Origin: Paenibacillus sp. UNC499MF
Lineage (GTDB): Bacteria > Bacillota > Bacilli > Paenibacillales > NBRC-103111
Assembly: GCF_900107975.1 (NCBI RefSeq)
Contig: NZ_FNVF01000013.1
Span: forward strand, 49,924 to 113,923
Direction of reading: 5' to 3'
Length of the DNA stretch: 64,000 nt
Within the stretch, counting starts at the first letter, position 1. Each line of letters begins with the position of its first letter. The notes beneath the pieces were generated by a model. It did not search any database, was not told the origin of the DNA, and saw nothing but the letters and a program-made list of their open reading frames with translations. This document shows positions 33,996 through 43,564 of the stretch, one piece after another. The translations under genes were made by a program, and so were the position numbers.

Positions 33996-36683
33996 CTAAT
34001 CTGAATGCACCCCGGCAAAAAGTCCGGCATAATTTCCTTTTTGAAGAAGACTGGAAAACTCCCCGGCCGGCAAAGGTCTGCTGAAATAGTAGCCCTGGAG
34101 CTCGTCGCACCGGCACTGGGCAAAGTAGGCCGTTTCCTCGGCCGTTTCGACCCCCTCCGCCACAACGGTCATATTCATGCTGTGAGCCAGCTCGATGATA
34201 GCCTTGGCTACGGCGGCCTTTTTGGGTTCCCCGCCGATATCCCGGATAAAAGAACGGTCCAGCTTTACATGTGAAATCGGCAGCCGCTGAAGCTGGTTAA
34301 GGGAAGAATATCCGGTTCCGAAATCGTCGATCGAGAGCTGAATGCCGCGCTCCCGGATCCGGTTAATGATTCCGATGACCTGTTCGACATTCTCGATAAA
34401 TACTCCTTCCGTTATTTCCAGCGTCAGATAAGATTCTTCCAGTCCCGATTGTTCCAGTGCGTTTTGAATCATATCCAGCAGGTTCGTCTGGGAAAAATGC
34501 AGAGCCGAAATGTTCACGGCAACCGGCACTTTGGGAAGCCCCTCATCCTGCCACGCCTTGTTTTGACGGCAGGCTTCCTTCAAAACCCATTCGTCGATTT
34601 TGTAAATAATCCCCGATCTTTCGGCCAGGGGGATAAATTTATCTGGCGAAATGCGGCCCAGCTCCGGATGCTCCCAGCGCACAAGTGCCTCGATTCCGCT
34701 GATCGCGCCGGTAGCCGTATCGACTTTCGGCTGATAGTGCAGCACGAGCTGATTATTCGCAAGCGCTTCCTGAATGCCGTTGTCGATCATCATTTCTTCG
34801 GAAAAACGGATTTTCAGTTCTTCTTCATAGAATTGATGACTGTTGCTGCAGCCCATGGATTTGGCGAAATACATCGCCATATCCGCGTTTTTGACGATGG
34901 TCTCCATCGTGCCGCCGTCTCGCGGAAACATGCTGATGCCGATGCTGACCGAACTGTACAGGGACGATTCCATCAGCCTGACGGGTTCGTCGAGCGCCTC
35001 GAACATGCTGCGCGCCACGGCCGTCGCTTTCGCGTCATCGGCATCTTCAATGACCATGACGAACTCGTCTCCGCCGATCCGGAACAGCTTGCACGATTCG
35101 GTAACGCTGCGCGCGAACCGGTCGCCGATCTCTTTGAGCAGCAGATCGCCGATGTCGTGGCCCAGCGTATCGTTAATCTGCTTGAACCGGTTTAAATCGG
35201 CGAACATGACCGCCACCTGCTTGGGCGTATGTGCCGCCTCCGAAAGCATGCTTTGCAGGTAGGTTGTGAAATACAACCGGTTGGGAAGCCCCGTGAGGAT
35301 ATCGTAAAAAGCAAGCTGGTGCAGCTTTTCCTCCGAAAGACGAAGCTTGTCCGTCTGCTCCTGCAGGCGCTGGTTCATGTTCTGCGATTGATGAAACATA
35401 CTCAGCAGGTTAAGGGACATCTGCCGGAAGTTATAGGTGAGCGAGGTAATCTCCGAAATGCGGCTGCTCGGCCATTCGATTTCCTTCATCTGCTTCAATT
35501 TTTCCGGCAGGTCCGTTGTGGAGGTCGCCAGTTTGGAAAGCCCCTGAATCAACACACGGCTTAAGTACAAGGCGGTGGCGGCTGCGGCTGCCGCAAATAA
35601 GAGCAGATACCAGAGCTGCGACAAGTACTGGGAAAACACGCCGACCTGATAATGGCGGATCGGAATGTCGATGTATACGTGCAGGGGCAGTCTGGCGACC
35701 GCATTATCGTAGATATAACTGCCCTCCCGCCACTGATGGGCGGGCAGAGCGGTTTGTTCGCGCCCCGGAAGGACCTGATAAAAGTTATCGTCCAGTCCCA
35801 CAACATTATTGCCGCTCCTCCAGTCATAAACCTGGTTCAGCATGTAGCTCTGCCGATCGGCCGCCAAAACTTTGTTGGACCGGTCCGTAATGACGATCCT
35901 GAACAACTGCTCCGAGGTGTATTTATTCACCAGTTCCTGCAGATACCCCACTTGTATCAGTCCCTTGAGCCTGATGCCCAGAATATCCTCGGCCCCCCAC
36001 TGGTTCAGCTCCTGGTTAATGCTGTTCGCCGTGTTTATCGCAAGCTGCCTGGAGTTCTGGATCGACAGCTTCTCGGAATACCAGCTGTTCATCACGATAT
36101 AAAGGAGCGACGGGAGGGCGACGGCCATAATCGACAGGTGGAACAGAACTTTGCTGTAAGAGTAGGTCCTTTCCCGCTCTTTGACAAGGCCGAACCAATG
36201 AAAAAGAGGCAGGTATTTCAGCAAAATATCTGCGACAAGCGCGTTGAACAACCCGTTTGACAGCGTTATCAGGAGCATCAGGATCAGCTCGTCCGATACG
36301 AATTTGTAGAAGCCGTAATAAATGACGATCATCAGCGGGAGCCCGATCAGGAGCCAGTAAACCGTGTCCCAGGTAAGCAGCTTTCCCGGTTTTTTCCGGT
36401 TAAGGAAGCCGACCGCCGCAAGTTCGAGAAGGCCGATCCATTCAAATGTAGGATGGTGTAGTAAGAAAAAGGAGAACAGCTGGGTAACGACGCCGGCCAG
36501 GAGGCCCAGACGGACGCCGAACAACGATATGGCGAACAGGAGAAAAATGCTGGAAAACGAGAAGGCGATTCCGTAGATAAGATGAAGCCTGCTTGCTTCA
36601 AAAAGCAGCGCTAAAGCGATACAGAGCAGATATCCCAGCGTTAACCGGGCTTTGTTTTGTAAAAGGGACTGAATAGTTTTCAC
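33996..36683 (-). CDS. Membrane GGDEF-EAL protein (c-di-GMP synthesis/hydrolysis)
   Basis: Predicted 895-aa protein: N-terminal multi-span membrane region (~6 spans, residues ~15-180), a span and extracytoplasmic sensor region (~205-365), another span, a HAMP-like linker, then GGDEF (RIGGDEFVMV, intact signature, residue ~536) and EAL (GIEALVRWEHP at ~663, with SIDDFGTGYSSL, AEGVET). Both active sites look complete, so it could make and break c-di-GMP. Start GTG 36683 has GGAGG 7 bases upstream. It is preceded by a c-di-GMP-I riboswitch and terminator, so its product can feed back on its own transcript. Confidence 0.93.
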   Translation of the reverse strand: MKTIQSLLQNKARLTLGYLLCIALALLFEASRLHLIYGIAFSFSSIFLLFAISLFGVRLGLLAGVVTQLFSFFLLHHPTFEWIGLLELAAVGFLNRKKPGKLLTWDTVYWLLIGLPLMIVIYYGFYKFVSDELILMLLITLSNGLFNALVADILLKYLPLFHWFGLVKERERTYSYSKVLFHLSIMAVALPSLLYIVMNSWYSEKLSIQNSRQLAINTANSINQELNQWGAEDILGIRLKGLIQVGYLQELVNKYTSEQLFRIVITDRSNKVLAADRQSYMLNQVYDWRSGNNVVGLDDNFYQVLPGREQTALPAHQWREGSYIYDNAVARLPLHVYIDIPIRHYQVGVFSQYLSQLWYLLLFAAAAAATALYLSRVLIQGLSKLATSTTDLPEKLKQMKEIEWPSSRISEITSLTYNFRQMSLNLLSMFHQSQNMNQRLQEQTDKLRLSEEKLHQLAFYDILTGLPNRLYFTTYLQSMLSEAAHTPKQVAVMFADLNRFKQINDTLGHDIGDLLLKEIGDRFARSVTESCKLFRIGGDEFVMVIEDADDAKATAVARSMFEALDEPVRLMESSLYSSVSIGISMFPRDGGTMETIVKNADMAMYFAKSMGCSNSHQFYEEELKIRFSEEMMIDNGIQEALANNQLVLHYQPKVDTATGAISGIEALVRWEHPELGRISPDKFIPLAERSGIIYKIDEWVLKEACRQNKAWQDEGLPKVPVAVNISALHFSQTNLLDMIQNALEQSGLEESYLTLEITEGVFIENVEQVIGIINRIRERGIQLSIDDFGTGYSSLNQLQRLPISHVKLDRSFIRDIGGEPKKAAVAKAIIELAHSMNMTVVAEGVETAEETAYFAQCRCDELQGYYFSRPLPAGEFSSLLQKGNYAGLFAGVHSD

Positions 36684-36760
36684 ACGCTGTCCTCCATTTC
36701 TGCCGAAAAGTACGAATGTGAGCACTGCCCCTTGTCCGAACTTACTTCATGGATTACGGC

Positions 36761-36792
36761 AAAAATAAAAGACCGCTTACAAAACAGCAGCC
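36761..36792 (-). terminator. Riboswitch-controlled terminator
   Basis: Minus strand GGCTGCT and AGCGGTC pair around TGTTTTGTA-type loop, then TTTTATTTTT. It lies between the c-di-GMP aptamer and the GGDEF-EAL start, the position of an expression platform. Confidence 0.75.
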
Positions 36793-36807
36793 TCCACTTC
36801 CACTCAT

Positions 36808-36890
36808 CCAACTTCGGTAACCCGGCTGTCTAGCTGCGCTTTAGACCCGTGGCTTTGCGTCCTATGCTTTCGCGATAGTTTGCCTTTATC
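36808..36890 (-). promoter_or_regulatory. c-di-GMP-I (GEMM) riboswitch aptamer
   Basis: The minus strand shows the conserved blocks in order: AGGCAAAC, P2 closed by GCGAAAGC with a GAAA tetraloop, AGGACGCAAAGCC, a GTCTAAA tetraloop receptor with P3, and GCCGGGTTACCG. These match the GEMM-I consensus closely. It lies 125-207 nt upstream of the GGDEF-EAL gene and is followed by an intrinsic terminator. Confidence 0.92.
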
Positions 36891-36897
36891 GAGTTAT

Positions 36898-36920
36898 TTA
36901 ACTAAAGATTCGTTAGTTAA
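36898..36920. promoter_or_regulatory. AT-rich perfect inverted repeat
   Basis: TTAACTAA (36898-36905) and TTAGTTAA (36913-36920) are exact inverse complements with a 7-bp gap, just upstream of the riboswitch. Possible operator or promoter element. Confidence 0.45.
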
Positions 36921-37411
36921 TAATTTCGACGCACTAGGTCCTTCTCCTCTTTTTAACAACAAAAAAATAGGGCAAAAGTCGCATATTTTTTTAAAAATAT
37001 TTACTATCGACGGATTATACGGTAAATTAACCCTTTTCATGCTGTTATCTGTTTTTACTCTCACTGGTGGGGACGCTGCATTTTCTCCCCAAAGACGCGG
37101 CTCTGCCGGATTCCGCCCTGTATCGCCGCCGACAGCGTATGTTTTGCTCATCTTGCTGCTCCTCTCTGCTTGGACACGGAAAGCGCTGGCGGAGATTGTT
37201 ATTTTGGTATCGCTTACATTTTGTTGGTAAAAACGGTCCTATTCTGAGCGACTGGGCCCTTCCTTTTATTATATAAGGTATTTCCAAAGATTACCCCATT
37301 TTTTTCCCGCTGTTTCAAGAAATTAAACTCCACATTCATAGCGAAAAAAACAAGGAAGTATTCTCCTTTCCGATACAAGACTAATTCCTCTCCGGTTCGT
37401 ACAATTGACGC
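36921..37411. other. AT-rich gene-free stretch
   Basis: About 490 bp between the riboswitch and the catalase promoter. Short open frames exist on both strands but none has a ribosome site or coherent composition. A TATAAT-like sequence on the minus strand (37014-37019) could drive the riboswitch transcript, but no good -35 was found. Confidence 0.4.
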
Positions 37412-37435
37412 GGTTTTGGGTTACGGTTTGGGTAG
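37412..37435 (+). promoter_or_regulatory. Possible SigB-type promoter of catalase
   Basis: GGTTTT (37412-37417), 12-bp spacer, GGGTAG (37430-37435), similar to general-stress GTTT-N12-15-GGGTAT. Suggestive only; catalases of this type are often stress-sigma controlled. Confidence 0.35.
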
Positions 37436-37525
37436 CGGGTACGACCCTAAGTGACCGTATTGTGCATAGTTTCGGCCGTCTCTGAAAATAATGGAAACAG
37501 CCTAACAAAGCAGGAGGGACTCAAC

Positions 37526-39154
37526 ATGAATGACGAAATCAACAACGGCACGGCCGTCACGGGAGTCGGCGGACCCGCCGATAGAAGGCTCGCCGAAGGC
37601 GAGCAGGAAATGACGCTGACCAACCGGCAGGGTCATCCGATTACCGATAATCAGAATATCCGCACGGTCGGAAACCGCGGTCCTTCTACATTAGAAAATT
37701 ACCATTTTCTCGAAAAGATTTCCCATTTCGACCGCGAGAAAATTCCCGAGCGCGTTGTACATGCCCGCGGCGCCGGCGCGCACGGTTACTTTGAGGCGTA
37801 CGGCAAGGTCGGCGAAGAACCCGTCGCGAAGTATACCCGCGCCAAGCTTTTTCAGGAAGCCGGTAAGCAAACGCCGGTATTTGTCCGTTTTTCGACCGTC
37901 GTTCACGGCGTTCATTCACCCGAAACGCTGCGGGATCCGCGCGGCTTTGCCGTCAAATTTTATACGGAAGACGGAAACTGGGACCTCGTCGGCAACAACC
38001 TGAAAATCTTTTTTATCCGTGACCCGCTCAAATTCCCGGACATGGTTCACGCTTTCCGTCCGGACCCGGTTTCCGGTATTCAAAATATGGAGAGAATGTT
38101 CGACTTCCTCTCCAACTCCCCGGAAGCGACACATATGGTTACGTTCCTGTTCTCGCCTTGGGGCATTCCCGCCAATTACAGGGAAATGCAGGGCTCCGGC
38201 GTCAATACGTACAAATGGGTCAATGCGGACGGCGAAGGTGTGCTGATCAAATACCACTGGGAACCGATCAATAACGGCATCCGCAACCTTACCCAGACTG
38301 AAGCGAATGAAATCCAGGGTAAAAACTACAGCCACGCGACCCAGGATCTGTACGAAGCGATCGAACGCGGCGACTATCCCGAATGGGAACTCAGCGTTCA
38401 AATTTTGAGCGATGACGAGCATCCCGAGCTGGATTTCGATCCGCTTGATCCGACCAAGCTGTGGGATCACGAGAAGTTCCCGTTCCTCCCGGTCGGTAAA
38501 ATGGTCTTGAACAAAAACCCCGAGAACTACTTCGCGGAAGTTGAACAAGCCGCCTTCGGTACGGGCGTCCTCGTGGACGGGCTGGATTTCTCCGACGACA
38601 AGCTCCTCCAGGGCCGCACCTTCTCCTACTCGGATACGCAGCGCCACCGGGTCGGAACCAACTACCTGCAGCTGCAGGTCAACGCTCCGAAGAAGCATGT
38701 CGCAACGAACCAGCGTGACGGTCAGATGACATACTTCGTCGACCGGGCGCCCGGACAAAACCCTCATGTCAACTACGAGCCTTCTTCGCTCGGCGGACTG
38801 CAGGAAGCGCCGCCCCGCGGCCGGGAACACGAACCGGCTTACAATGCCAAGCTGGTCCGGGAGAAAATCGACCGGCCGAACGATTTCGGACAGGCCGGAG
38901 ACACGTACCGGAAGTTCGAGCAGTGGGAAAAAGACGAGCTGATCTCTAATCTCGTCAACAATCTCAAGATCTGTAAACCTGTCATACGCGACAAAATGGT
39001 GGAATATTTCACCCAGGCGGATGCGGAATACGGACGCCGCGTAGCGGAGGAGCTGAGCAAGGCTGCTGCTTCGTCCGAGCACATGGGAACTGTCGAAAAC
39101 CGGGAAGGCGCGGAGAAAGCGGAACAAGCCGGCCGCAAAACGGACGGCTATTAA
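37526..39154 (+). CDS. Catalase (monofunctional haem)
   Basis: Predicted 542-aa haem catalase, small-subunit clade, resembling KatA/KatX of bacilli. Distal site [13 protein letters not shown] (catalytic His) and [14 protein letters not shown] (catalytic Asn); proximal haem-ligand motif [12 protein letters not shown] with Tyr. It splits hydrogen peroxide to water and oxygen. Start ATG 37526 follows CAGGAGGG. The ~75-residue C-terminal tail after the haem motif is hydrophilic. Monocistronic with a strong terminator. Confidence 0.95.
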   Translation: MNDEINNGTAVTGVGGPADRRLAEGEQEMTLTNRQGHPITDNQNIRTVGNRGPSTLENYHFLEKISHFDREKIPERVVHARGAGAHGYFEAYGKVGEEPVAKYTRAKLFQEAGKQTPVFVRFSTVVHGVHSPETLRDPRGFAVKFYTEDGNWDLVGNNLKIFFIRDPLKFPDMVHAFRPDPVSGIQNMERMFDFLSNSPEATHMVTFLFSPWGIPANYREMQGSGVNTYKWVNADGEGVLIKYHWEPINNGIRNLTQTEANEIQGKNYSHATQDLYEAIERGDYPEWELSVQILSDDEHPELDFDPLDPTKLWDHEKFPFLPVGKMVLNKNPENYFAEVEQAAFGTGVLVDGLDFSDDKLLQGRTFSYSDTQRHRVGTNYLQLQVNAPKKHVATNQRDGQMTYFVDRAPGQNPHVNYEPSSLGGLQEAPPRGREHEPAYNAKLVREKIDRPNDFGQAGDTYRKFEQWEKDELISNLVNNLKICKPVIRDKMVEYFTQADAEYGRRVAEELSKAAASSEHMGTVENREGAEKAEQAGRKTDGY

Positions 39155-39178
39155 GATGGACAGACGCGCGTGCTAAAT

Positions 39179-39212
39179 AAAACGGAGAACAGGAAGACTG
39201 TTCTCCGTTTTG
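39179..39212 (+). terminator. Catalase terminator
   Basis: AAAACGGAGAACAG and CTGTTCTCCGTTTT pair around GAAGA. Confidence 0.9.
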
Positions 39213-39294
39213 CGTTTTAGCGCTTGGTGGTTTGGTGTTTTACGCACGGCAAAATATCCTATCACTTTCCACTTCCATTTAGGAAACATACAGG

Positions 39295-39323
39295 TTTACT
39301 AAGTCGGGAATATCTTCTATAAT
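39295..39323 (+). promoter_or_regulatory. trhO promoter
   Basis: TTTACT (39295-39300), 17-bp spacer, TATAAT (39318-39323). Confidence 0.7.
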
Positions 39324-39349
39324 AGATGCATGAATCCTCAAGTTACTCC

Positions 39350-39393
39350 TCAACAACGGTAGGAAAGGGTGCTCCCTTTTCTACCGTTGTTGA
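39350..39393 (+). promoter_or_regulatory. 20-bp leader hairpin of trhO
   Basis: Bases 39350-39369 and 39374-39393 form a continuous 20-bp stem (one G-U) around TGCT. It lies ~20 nt into the predicted trhO transcript. No U-run follows, so it is not an ordinary terminator; it may stabilise or regulate the mRNA. Confidence 0.7.
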
Positions 39394-39445
39394 TTGAGCG
39401 CAGCCTTTTCTTCTAAAACTTCAGATTAGACAGGTGGTATTTGCC

Positions 39446-40345
39446 ATGAACGATACGAAGCAGCCTTATCGCATTTTGCTTTACTATAAATTCGTCCCGA
39501 TCCCAAATCCCGAGGAATTCGCCGCCGAGCACCGGGAATACTGCAAAAATCTCGGCCTGAAAGGCCGCATTCTGATTGCCGCCGAAGGCATCAACGGGAC
39601 CGTATCCGGTACGGTCGAGCAGACGGAACAGTATATGGCGGATATGCACGCCAACCCTCTTTTTGCCGATATGGTGTTCAAAACCGATCCGGCCGATGAG
39701 CATGCTTTCAGAAAAATGTTCGTCCGCTACAAAAAAGAGCTGGTCACCTTCCGTTACGAGGAAGAGCTGGACCCTAACGTGATCAGCGGAAAAAGATTGT
39801 CTCCGGCCGAGTTCCACGAGCAGCTCCAAAACGAAGACGTCATCGTCCTCGACGGCCGCAGCAACTATGAGTACGACTTGGGCCACTTCCGCAACGCGAT
39901 CCGTCCGGATGTGGAAGCGTTCCGCGAGTTCCCGGAATGGATCCGGGAAAACATGGCCGACCTTAAGGACAAGCAGATCCTTACGTACTGTACGGGCGGA
40001 ATCCGCTGCGAAAAGCTGACCGGCTTCCTGATCAAGGAAGGCTTCAAGGATGTCGCGCAGCTCGAAGGCGGCATCGTCACGTACGGGCAGGACCCAGAAG
40101 TGAAAGGAAGACTTTTCGACGGCAAATGCTACGTCTTCGACGAGCGTATTTCGGTGCCGATCAACCACACCGAAGAAGATATTATCGTCGGCAAATGCCA
40201 CCACTGCGGCAAGCCTGCCGACACGTTCATCAACTGTGCGAACGACTTCTGCCATCTCCAGCACATCTGCTGCCCGGAATGCGAAGAAGAGCACAGCGGC
40301 TGCTGCTCGGACAAATGCGAGGAACTCGTTCTTTCCGCGCGTTAA
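39446..40345 (+). CDS. trhO: tRNA uridine(34) hydroxylase TrhO
   Basis: Predicted 299-aa rhodanese-domain protein of the TrhO/YceA family, which hydroxylates U34 of certain tRNAs (ho5U) using oxygen. N-terminal acylphosphatase-like domain ([16 protein letters not shown]...[16 protein letters not shown]), rhodanese domain with [10 protein letters not shown] carrying the active Cys, and a C-terminal cysteine-rich zinc region ([25 protein letters not shown]). ATG 39446 is chosen with AGGTGG 8 bases upstream. Confidence 0.93.
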   Translation: MNDTKQPYRILLYYKFVPIPNPEEFAAEHREYCKNLGLKGRILIAAEGINGTVSGTVEQTEQYMADMHANPLFADMVFKTDPADEHAFRKMFVRYKKELVTFRYEEELDPNVISGKRLSPAEFHEQLQNEDVIVLDGRSNYEYDLGHFRNAIRPDVEAFREFPEWIRENMADLKDKQILTYCTGGIRCEKLTGFLIKEGFKDVAQLEGGIVTYGQDPEVKGRLFDGKCYVFDERISVPINHTEEDIIVGKCHHCGKPADTFINCANDFCHLQHICCPECEEEHSGCCSDKCEELVLSAR

Positions 40346-40402
40346 GCGGCTTCCAGGAAGGCGTATGACAGGCCTGCCTGAAGCGGACCGAAGCGCCGCC
40401 AA

Positions 40403-40457
40403 GAATCCCCGGACCGTCTCCGATAAGGAGATCGGCCCGGGGATTTTCTTTTTTTGG
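40403..40457 (+). terminator. trhO terminator
   Basis: AATCCCCGG-CCG and CGG-CCGGGGATT pair around a second CTCC/GGAG stem, followed by TTCTTTTTTT. Confidence 0.85.
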
Positions 40458-40514
40458 GGAAAGAGCTGCGGAGTTCCGTTATAATGGAAGCAGAACCTAC
40501 GAGGAGGAGACTTT

Positions 40515-41438
40515 ATGCGCATTGGTATTATCGGGCTCGGCGACATCGCCCGCAAAGCTTATTTACCGGTGATTACCGCAAGAAACGACGTGGAGCTTGT
40601 TTTCTGTACGCGGAATACCGCCACCTTGCAGCAGCTTGCTTCCACTTACCGGATAAGCGAAACCGTTACGGAGGTTAGCGAGCTGATCAGCAGGGGCGTA
40701 CGCGCAGCATTCGTCCATTCGTCCACGGAATCTCATGCGGAAATAACGAAGCAGCTTCTGCTAAGCGGCGTTCACGTCTATGTGGACAAGCCTATTGCCT
40801 ATACATACGAGGAGTCCCTGGAACTTGCGGAACTTGCCGAAGAAAAGGGCCTTATTCTGATGGTCGGCTTCAACCGGCGCTTCGCCCCCCTCTACGTCTC
40901 CGTTAAAGAAAAATCGTCACCGAACCTGATTCTGATGCAAAAAAACCGTCCCCACTCTCCCGATTTTGCGCGCCGGTTTATCCTCGACGATTTTATTCAT
41001 GTCGTCGATACGCTCCGCTACCTGGTGCCGGGAGAAGTCCGGGAAGTTAACGTCACTTCCCATCAGCAGGACGGCAAGCTGTATCATGTAATGCTCCAGC
41101 TCAGCGGCGACGGCTATACGGCCGTCGGCATCATGAACCGGGACAGCGGCGCCAGCGAAGAAACCGTGGAAGTGATCGGCGGCGGCCGCAAATGGTCGGT
41201 GAAGGATCTTAATACCGCTGTAGAGCTGGCGGACGGCGGCGAGCGGCATTACAAATTCAACGATTGGGACCCCGTCCTGCACCGCCGTGGTTTCCATGCC
41301 GTCATCGATCATTTTATCCGGACGGTAAAAGAGGGCGGAGAGCCCGTACAGTCAACGCGGGATGCGCTCGAAACCCACCGCCTGTGCGAGGAGATCGTCA
41401 AAGAGCTCGAAAAGAACGGAGTATCCGCCTGGGGATAA
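40515..41438 (+). CDS. Gfo/Idh/MocA family oxidoreductase
   Basis: Predicted 307-aa NAD(P)-dependent oxidoreductase. Rossmann start RIGIIGLGDIARKAYLPVI, dehydrogenase motif VYVDKPIAYTYEES (EKP-like Lys) and a C-terminal alpha/beta dimer domain with IHVVDTLRYL. Members act on sugars, inositols or biliverdin-like substrates; the substrate is not evident. A TATAAT at 40480-40485 and GGAGGAG precede ATG 40515. Confidence 0.88.
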   Translation: MRIGIIGLGDIARKAYLPVITARNDVELVFCTRNTATLQQLASTYRISETVTEVSELISRGVRAAFVHSSTESHAEITKQLLLSGVHVYVDKPIAYTYEESLELAELAEEKGLILMVGFNRRFAPLYVSVKEKSSPNLILMQKNRPHSPDFARRFILDDFIHVVDTLRYLVPGEVREVNVTSHQQDGKLYHVMLQLSGDGYTAVGIMNRDSGASEETVEVIGGGRKWSVKDLNTAVELADGGERHYKFNDWDPVLHRRGFHAVIDHFIRTVKEGGEPVQSTRDALETHRLCEEIVKELEKNGVSAWG

Positions 41439-41555
41439 GAGATGCCCGATTCACGGCGGATCAACGGAAGACGGCTTTTAACCGAACGCTATTCCCTGCC
41501 CGCCGCTTGAAAAGCCCGCCTATTTCGTTTGAACGGGTCCGTTTTCGCTTAAACT

Positions 41556-41602
41556 AAGAAAGAGTGCCTCCCTTTCCGTGAGGCGGCGCTCTTTCTTTTT
41601 TG
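41556..41602 (+). terminator. Terminator after Gfo/Idh gene
   Basis: AAGAAAGAG-GCCTC and GAGGC-GCTCTTTCTT pair, followed by TTTT. Confidence 0.75.
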
Positions 41603-41661
41603 CTTGCCGTTCTTCACTTCGTATGGCAGTTGGCCTATCCATTTCAGACCGGAGGTACTTC

Positions 41662-42213
41662 ATGAACATCATCACAACAACACAGTGGGACGAATTGCTT
41701 TGGCGGGAAGCGGAACCCCTGTACAACGAAGCTTTCCCCGATCACGGAAGGAAGCCCATTCCGATCATCCGTCAAATGTTCGAAAGAAAGCTCTGCTTCC
41801 TTCATCTCGGCATTGCCGGAGATACGGCCGACGTTATGGCGATTACCGGGGAACTCCCGTCGGTCCGGGCGCTTCTGATCGACTACATCGCGGTCCGTCA
41901 GGATAGCCGGGGGCAGGGCACCGGACGGCATTTTATTGAAGAGCTTAAAAATTGGACCCGCGGTGAGCGCGGTCTCAGCGGCATGCTGATCGAAGCGGAG
42001 GCGGGCGACGGGCCCGATCACCGGAGCCGGCGGCGTTTCTGGGAAGCCTGCGGGTTTCATTTGACGGACTACGTTCACGAATACAGCTGGGTGCCGGAGC
42101 GCTATCAGGCGATGTATGTGAATTTAAGTCCCGAGGGGGAGCTCCCCGACGACGGCCGGCTTCTTTTTGAGTCGATCACCGATTTTCATAAAAGGTCTTA
42201 TCAGCGTAAATAA
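41662..42213 (+). CDS. GNAT family N-acetyltransferase
   Basis: Predicted 183-aa acetyltransferase. The acetyl-CoA site is visible as IDYIAVRQDSRGQGTGRHFIEEL, followed by the RRRFWEACGFHLTDYVHEY strand-helix of the GNAT fold. Start ATG 41662 follows GGAGG. Substrate unknown. Confidence 0.85.
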   Translation: MNIITTTQWDELLWREAEPLYNEAFPDHGRKPIPIIRQMFERKLCFLHLGIAGDTADVMAITGELPSVRALLIDYIAVRQDSRGQGTGRHFIEELKNWTRGERGLSGMLIEAEAGDGPDHRSRRRFWEACGFHLTDYVHEYSWVPERYQAMYVNLSPEGELPDDGRLLFESITDFHKRSYQRK

Positions 42214-42273
42214 CGGGGCTCCGGCGGTTCGTCTCCGCTACTCCTCCGGGATTCTCGTCCTACTTCTGCCGCA

Positions 42274-42302
42274 TGGACAAATGAACTCCCGTGCGCTATT
42301 TT
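42274..42302 (+). promoter_or_regulatory. Promoter of TIR operon
   Basis: TGGACA (42274-42279), 17-bp spacer, TATTTT (42297-42302), about 38 bases before the start codon of the TIR gene. Confidence 0.55.
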
Positions 42303-42339
42303 TAAAGAAGCAGGCGACTTTTGGAAAAAAGGAGTACGT

Positions 42340-43347
42340 ATGGACCAACAACGGAAACCGAAAATGTTTATCGGTTCTTCCAGAGAAGCGATTCCTATCG
42401 CGGAAGGTGTATTGGAAAACCTCTCCCCCGTTGCGCAGGTAAACCCCTGGTTTGCCGGTGCCTTCAACCCCGGGCGGTACACCATGGAAGATTTGGATAA
42501 ACAGGTGCAAAGCAACGATTTCGCTCTTTTTATCCTATCGACGGACGACGTCGTTCAAATCCGAGGCAAGCAGTATGCTTCGGCCCGGGACAATACGATT
42601 TTCGAGATGGGGCTTTTTATGAGCCGCCTGGGCAGGGAGCGCGTCTTTTTCCTTATGCCGGATCGTATTCCTGAAAGCGTTAACGAAACGGCCGTAGGCG
42701 GGCTGCGGACCCCTTCGGATTTGTTCGGGGTCAATGCCCTGACGTTCGAAATCCGTACCGAACCCGATGAGTGGGTTCAAGCAACAGCCGCGGCCTGCAG
42801 CACCGTCAAAAGAAAAATGCGCGAATTGGGCTGTCTCTCGGAGCAGCTGACAGTCTCCCAGCTCGCACGCATTCTGCGTCTTTTTCGTACCCTGTTAAAA
42901 GGGGTTCCTTTCAAACCGGAGGAAGAAGATTTCCTCCAGACGCTCAGCGAAGGAATCCGGATCTCCTACACGTGTCCGCCCCAGTTTACGGTTAAGGGCG
43001 TCACGATTCACATGGCGGAGCAGGACGAGTGGATCAAGCAGGTCGCCGGCACCTCCAACATCGGCATGATAAACCGGACATATCCCCTGACGGCCAATGA
43101 AAATCTGGGTCCCGGAGACAGGCGCATCCTTGTGGTGGACGCTCATTTGAACAACAGAGTCACGATGAATCTGCACTCCTCTTCCATTGAAAATGAATAT
43201 TTGATATGTTATCCTTTAGCTAAGAAGGTTGTGCTGACCGTGCATATGATCGGTCAGGATACATTGAGCTCGGAGCAGTTGAACAAGATAACCGTCCTGA
43301 ACGGTCAGCTGATCAGTTCGGTAAACGATTTATTGGGAGGGGAATAA
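42340..43347 (+). CDS. TIR-like (CAP12/Pycsar-type) nucleotide-binding domain protein
   Basis: Predicted 335-aa protein. Residues ~7-140 match the predicted nucleotide-binding TIR-like family used as NAD-cleaving effectors in CBASS and Pycsar defence: KMFIGSSREAIPIAEGVLENL, WFAGAFNPGRYTMEDLDKQVQSNDFALFILS, then SARDNTIFEMGLFMSRLG with Glu89 at the catalytic Glu position, and TPSDLFGVNALTF. Residues ~165-335 form an unrecognised, beta-rich C-terminal domain that may sense a trigger. No cyclase, STING or ThsA-like gene is adjacent. AAAAGGAG precedes ATG 42340. It is the first gene of a two-gene unit closed by a terminator. Confidence 0.85.
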   Translation: MDQQRKPKMFIGSSREAIPIAEGVLENLSPVAQVNPWFAGAFNPGRYTMEDLDKQVQSNDFALFILSTDDVVQIRGKQYASARDNTIFEMGLFMSRLGRERVFFLMPDRIPESVNETAVGGLRTPSDLFGVNALTFEIRTEPDEWVQATAAACSTVKRKMRELGCLSEQLTVSQLARILRLFRTLLKGVPFKPEEEDFLQTLSEGIRISYTCPPQFTVKGVTIHMAEQDEWIKQVAGTSNIGMINRTYPLTANENLGPGDRRILVVDAHLNNRVTMNLHSSSIENEYLICYPLAKKVVLTVHMIGQDTLSSEQLNKITVLNGQLISSVNDLLGGE

Positions 43348-43348
43348 G

Positions 43349-43549
43349 ATGAAACCGGTCAGAAACAGATCGAACAGCGGATTAAAGCGGCGTCGTTCCG
43401 CCAAATCTGCTGGTAAAGTCTTGGCCCAGCGGAACTCATCGGGTCATATTTATTCCATCGGTCCTTCCGTGGACGGGAAAGAGCAGTCTTTCCAGCTCGT
43501 TCTGGAGAAAGAAGCCGTGTACGAAACTCCCGTCTATCTTCAAGGCTGA
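43349..43549 (+). CDS. Small basic partner of TIR gene (66 aa)
   Basis: Predicted 66-aa protein starting one base after the TIR stop, with GGAGGGG overlapping the TIR end, so translation is coupled. The first ~28 residues are Arg/Lys/Ser-rich (RNRSNSGLKRRRSAKSAGK); the rest looks beta-forming (HIYSIGPSVDGKEQSFQLVLEKEAVYETP, in two pieces). Not recognised. The context suggests a regulator, inhibitor or nucleic-acid-binding accessory of the TIR protein. Confidence 0.6.
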   Translation: MKPVRNRSNSGLKRRRSAKSAGKVLAQRNSSGHIYSIGPSVDGKEQSFQLVLEKEAVYETPVYLQG

Positions 43550-43564
43550 CGCCATAACCGAATG

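Noticed and set aside
36880-37230. 116-aa plus-strand frame between the riboswitch and catalase
   Set aside because: Starts inside the riboswitch on the opposite strand, no ribosome site, low-complexity hydrophobic end.
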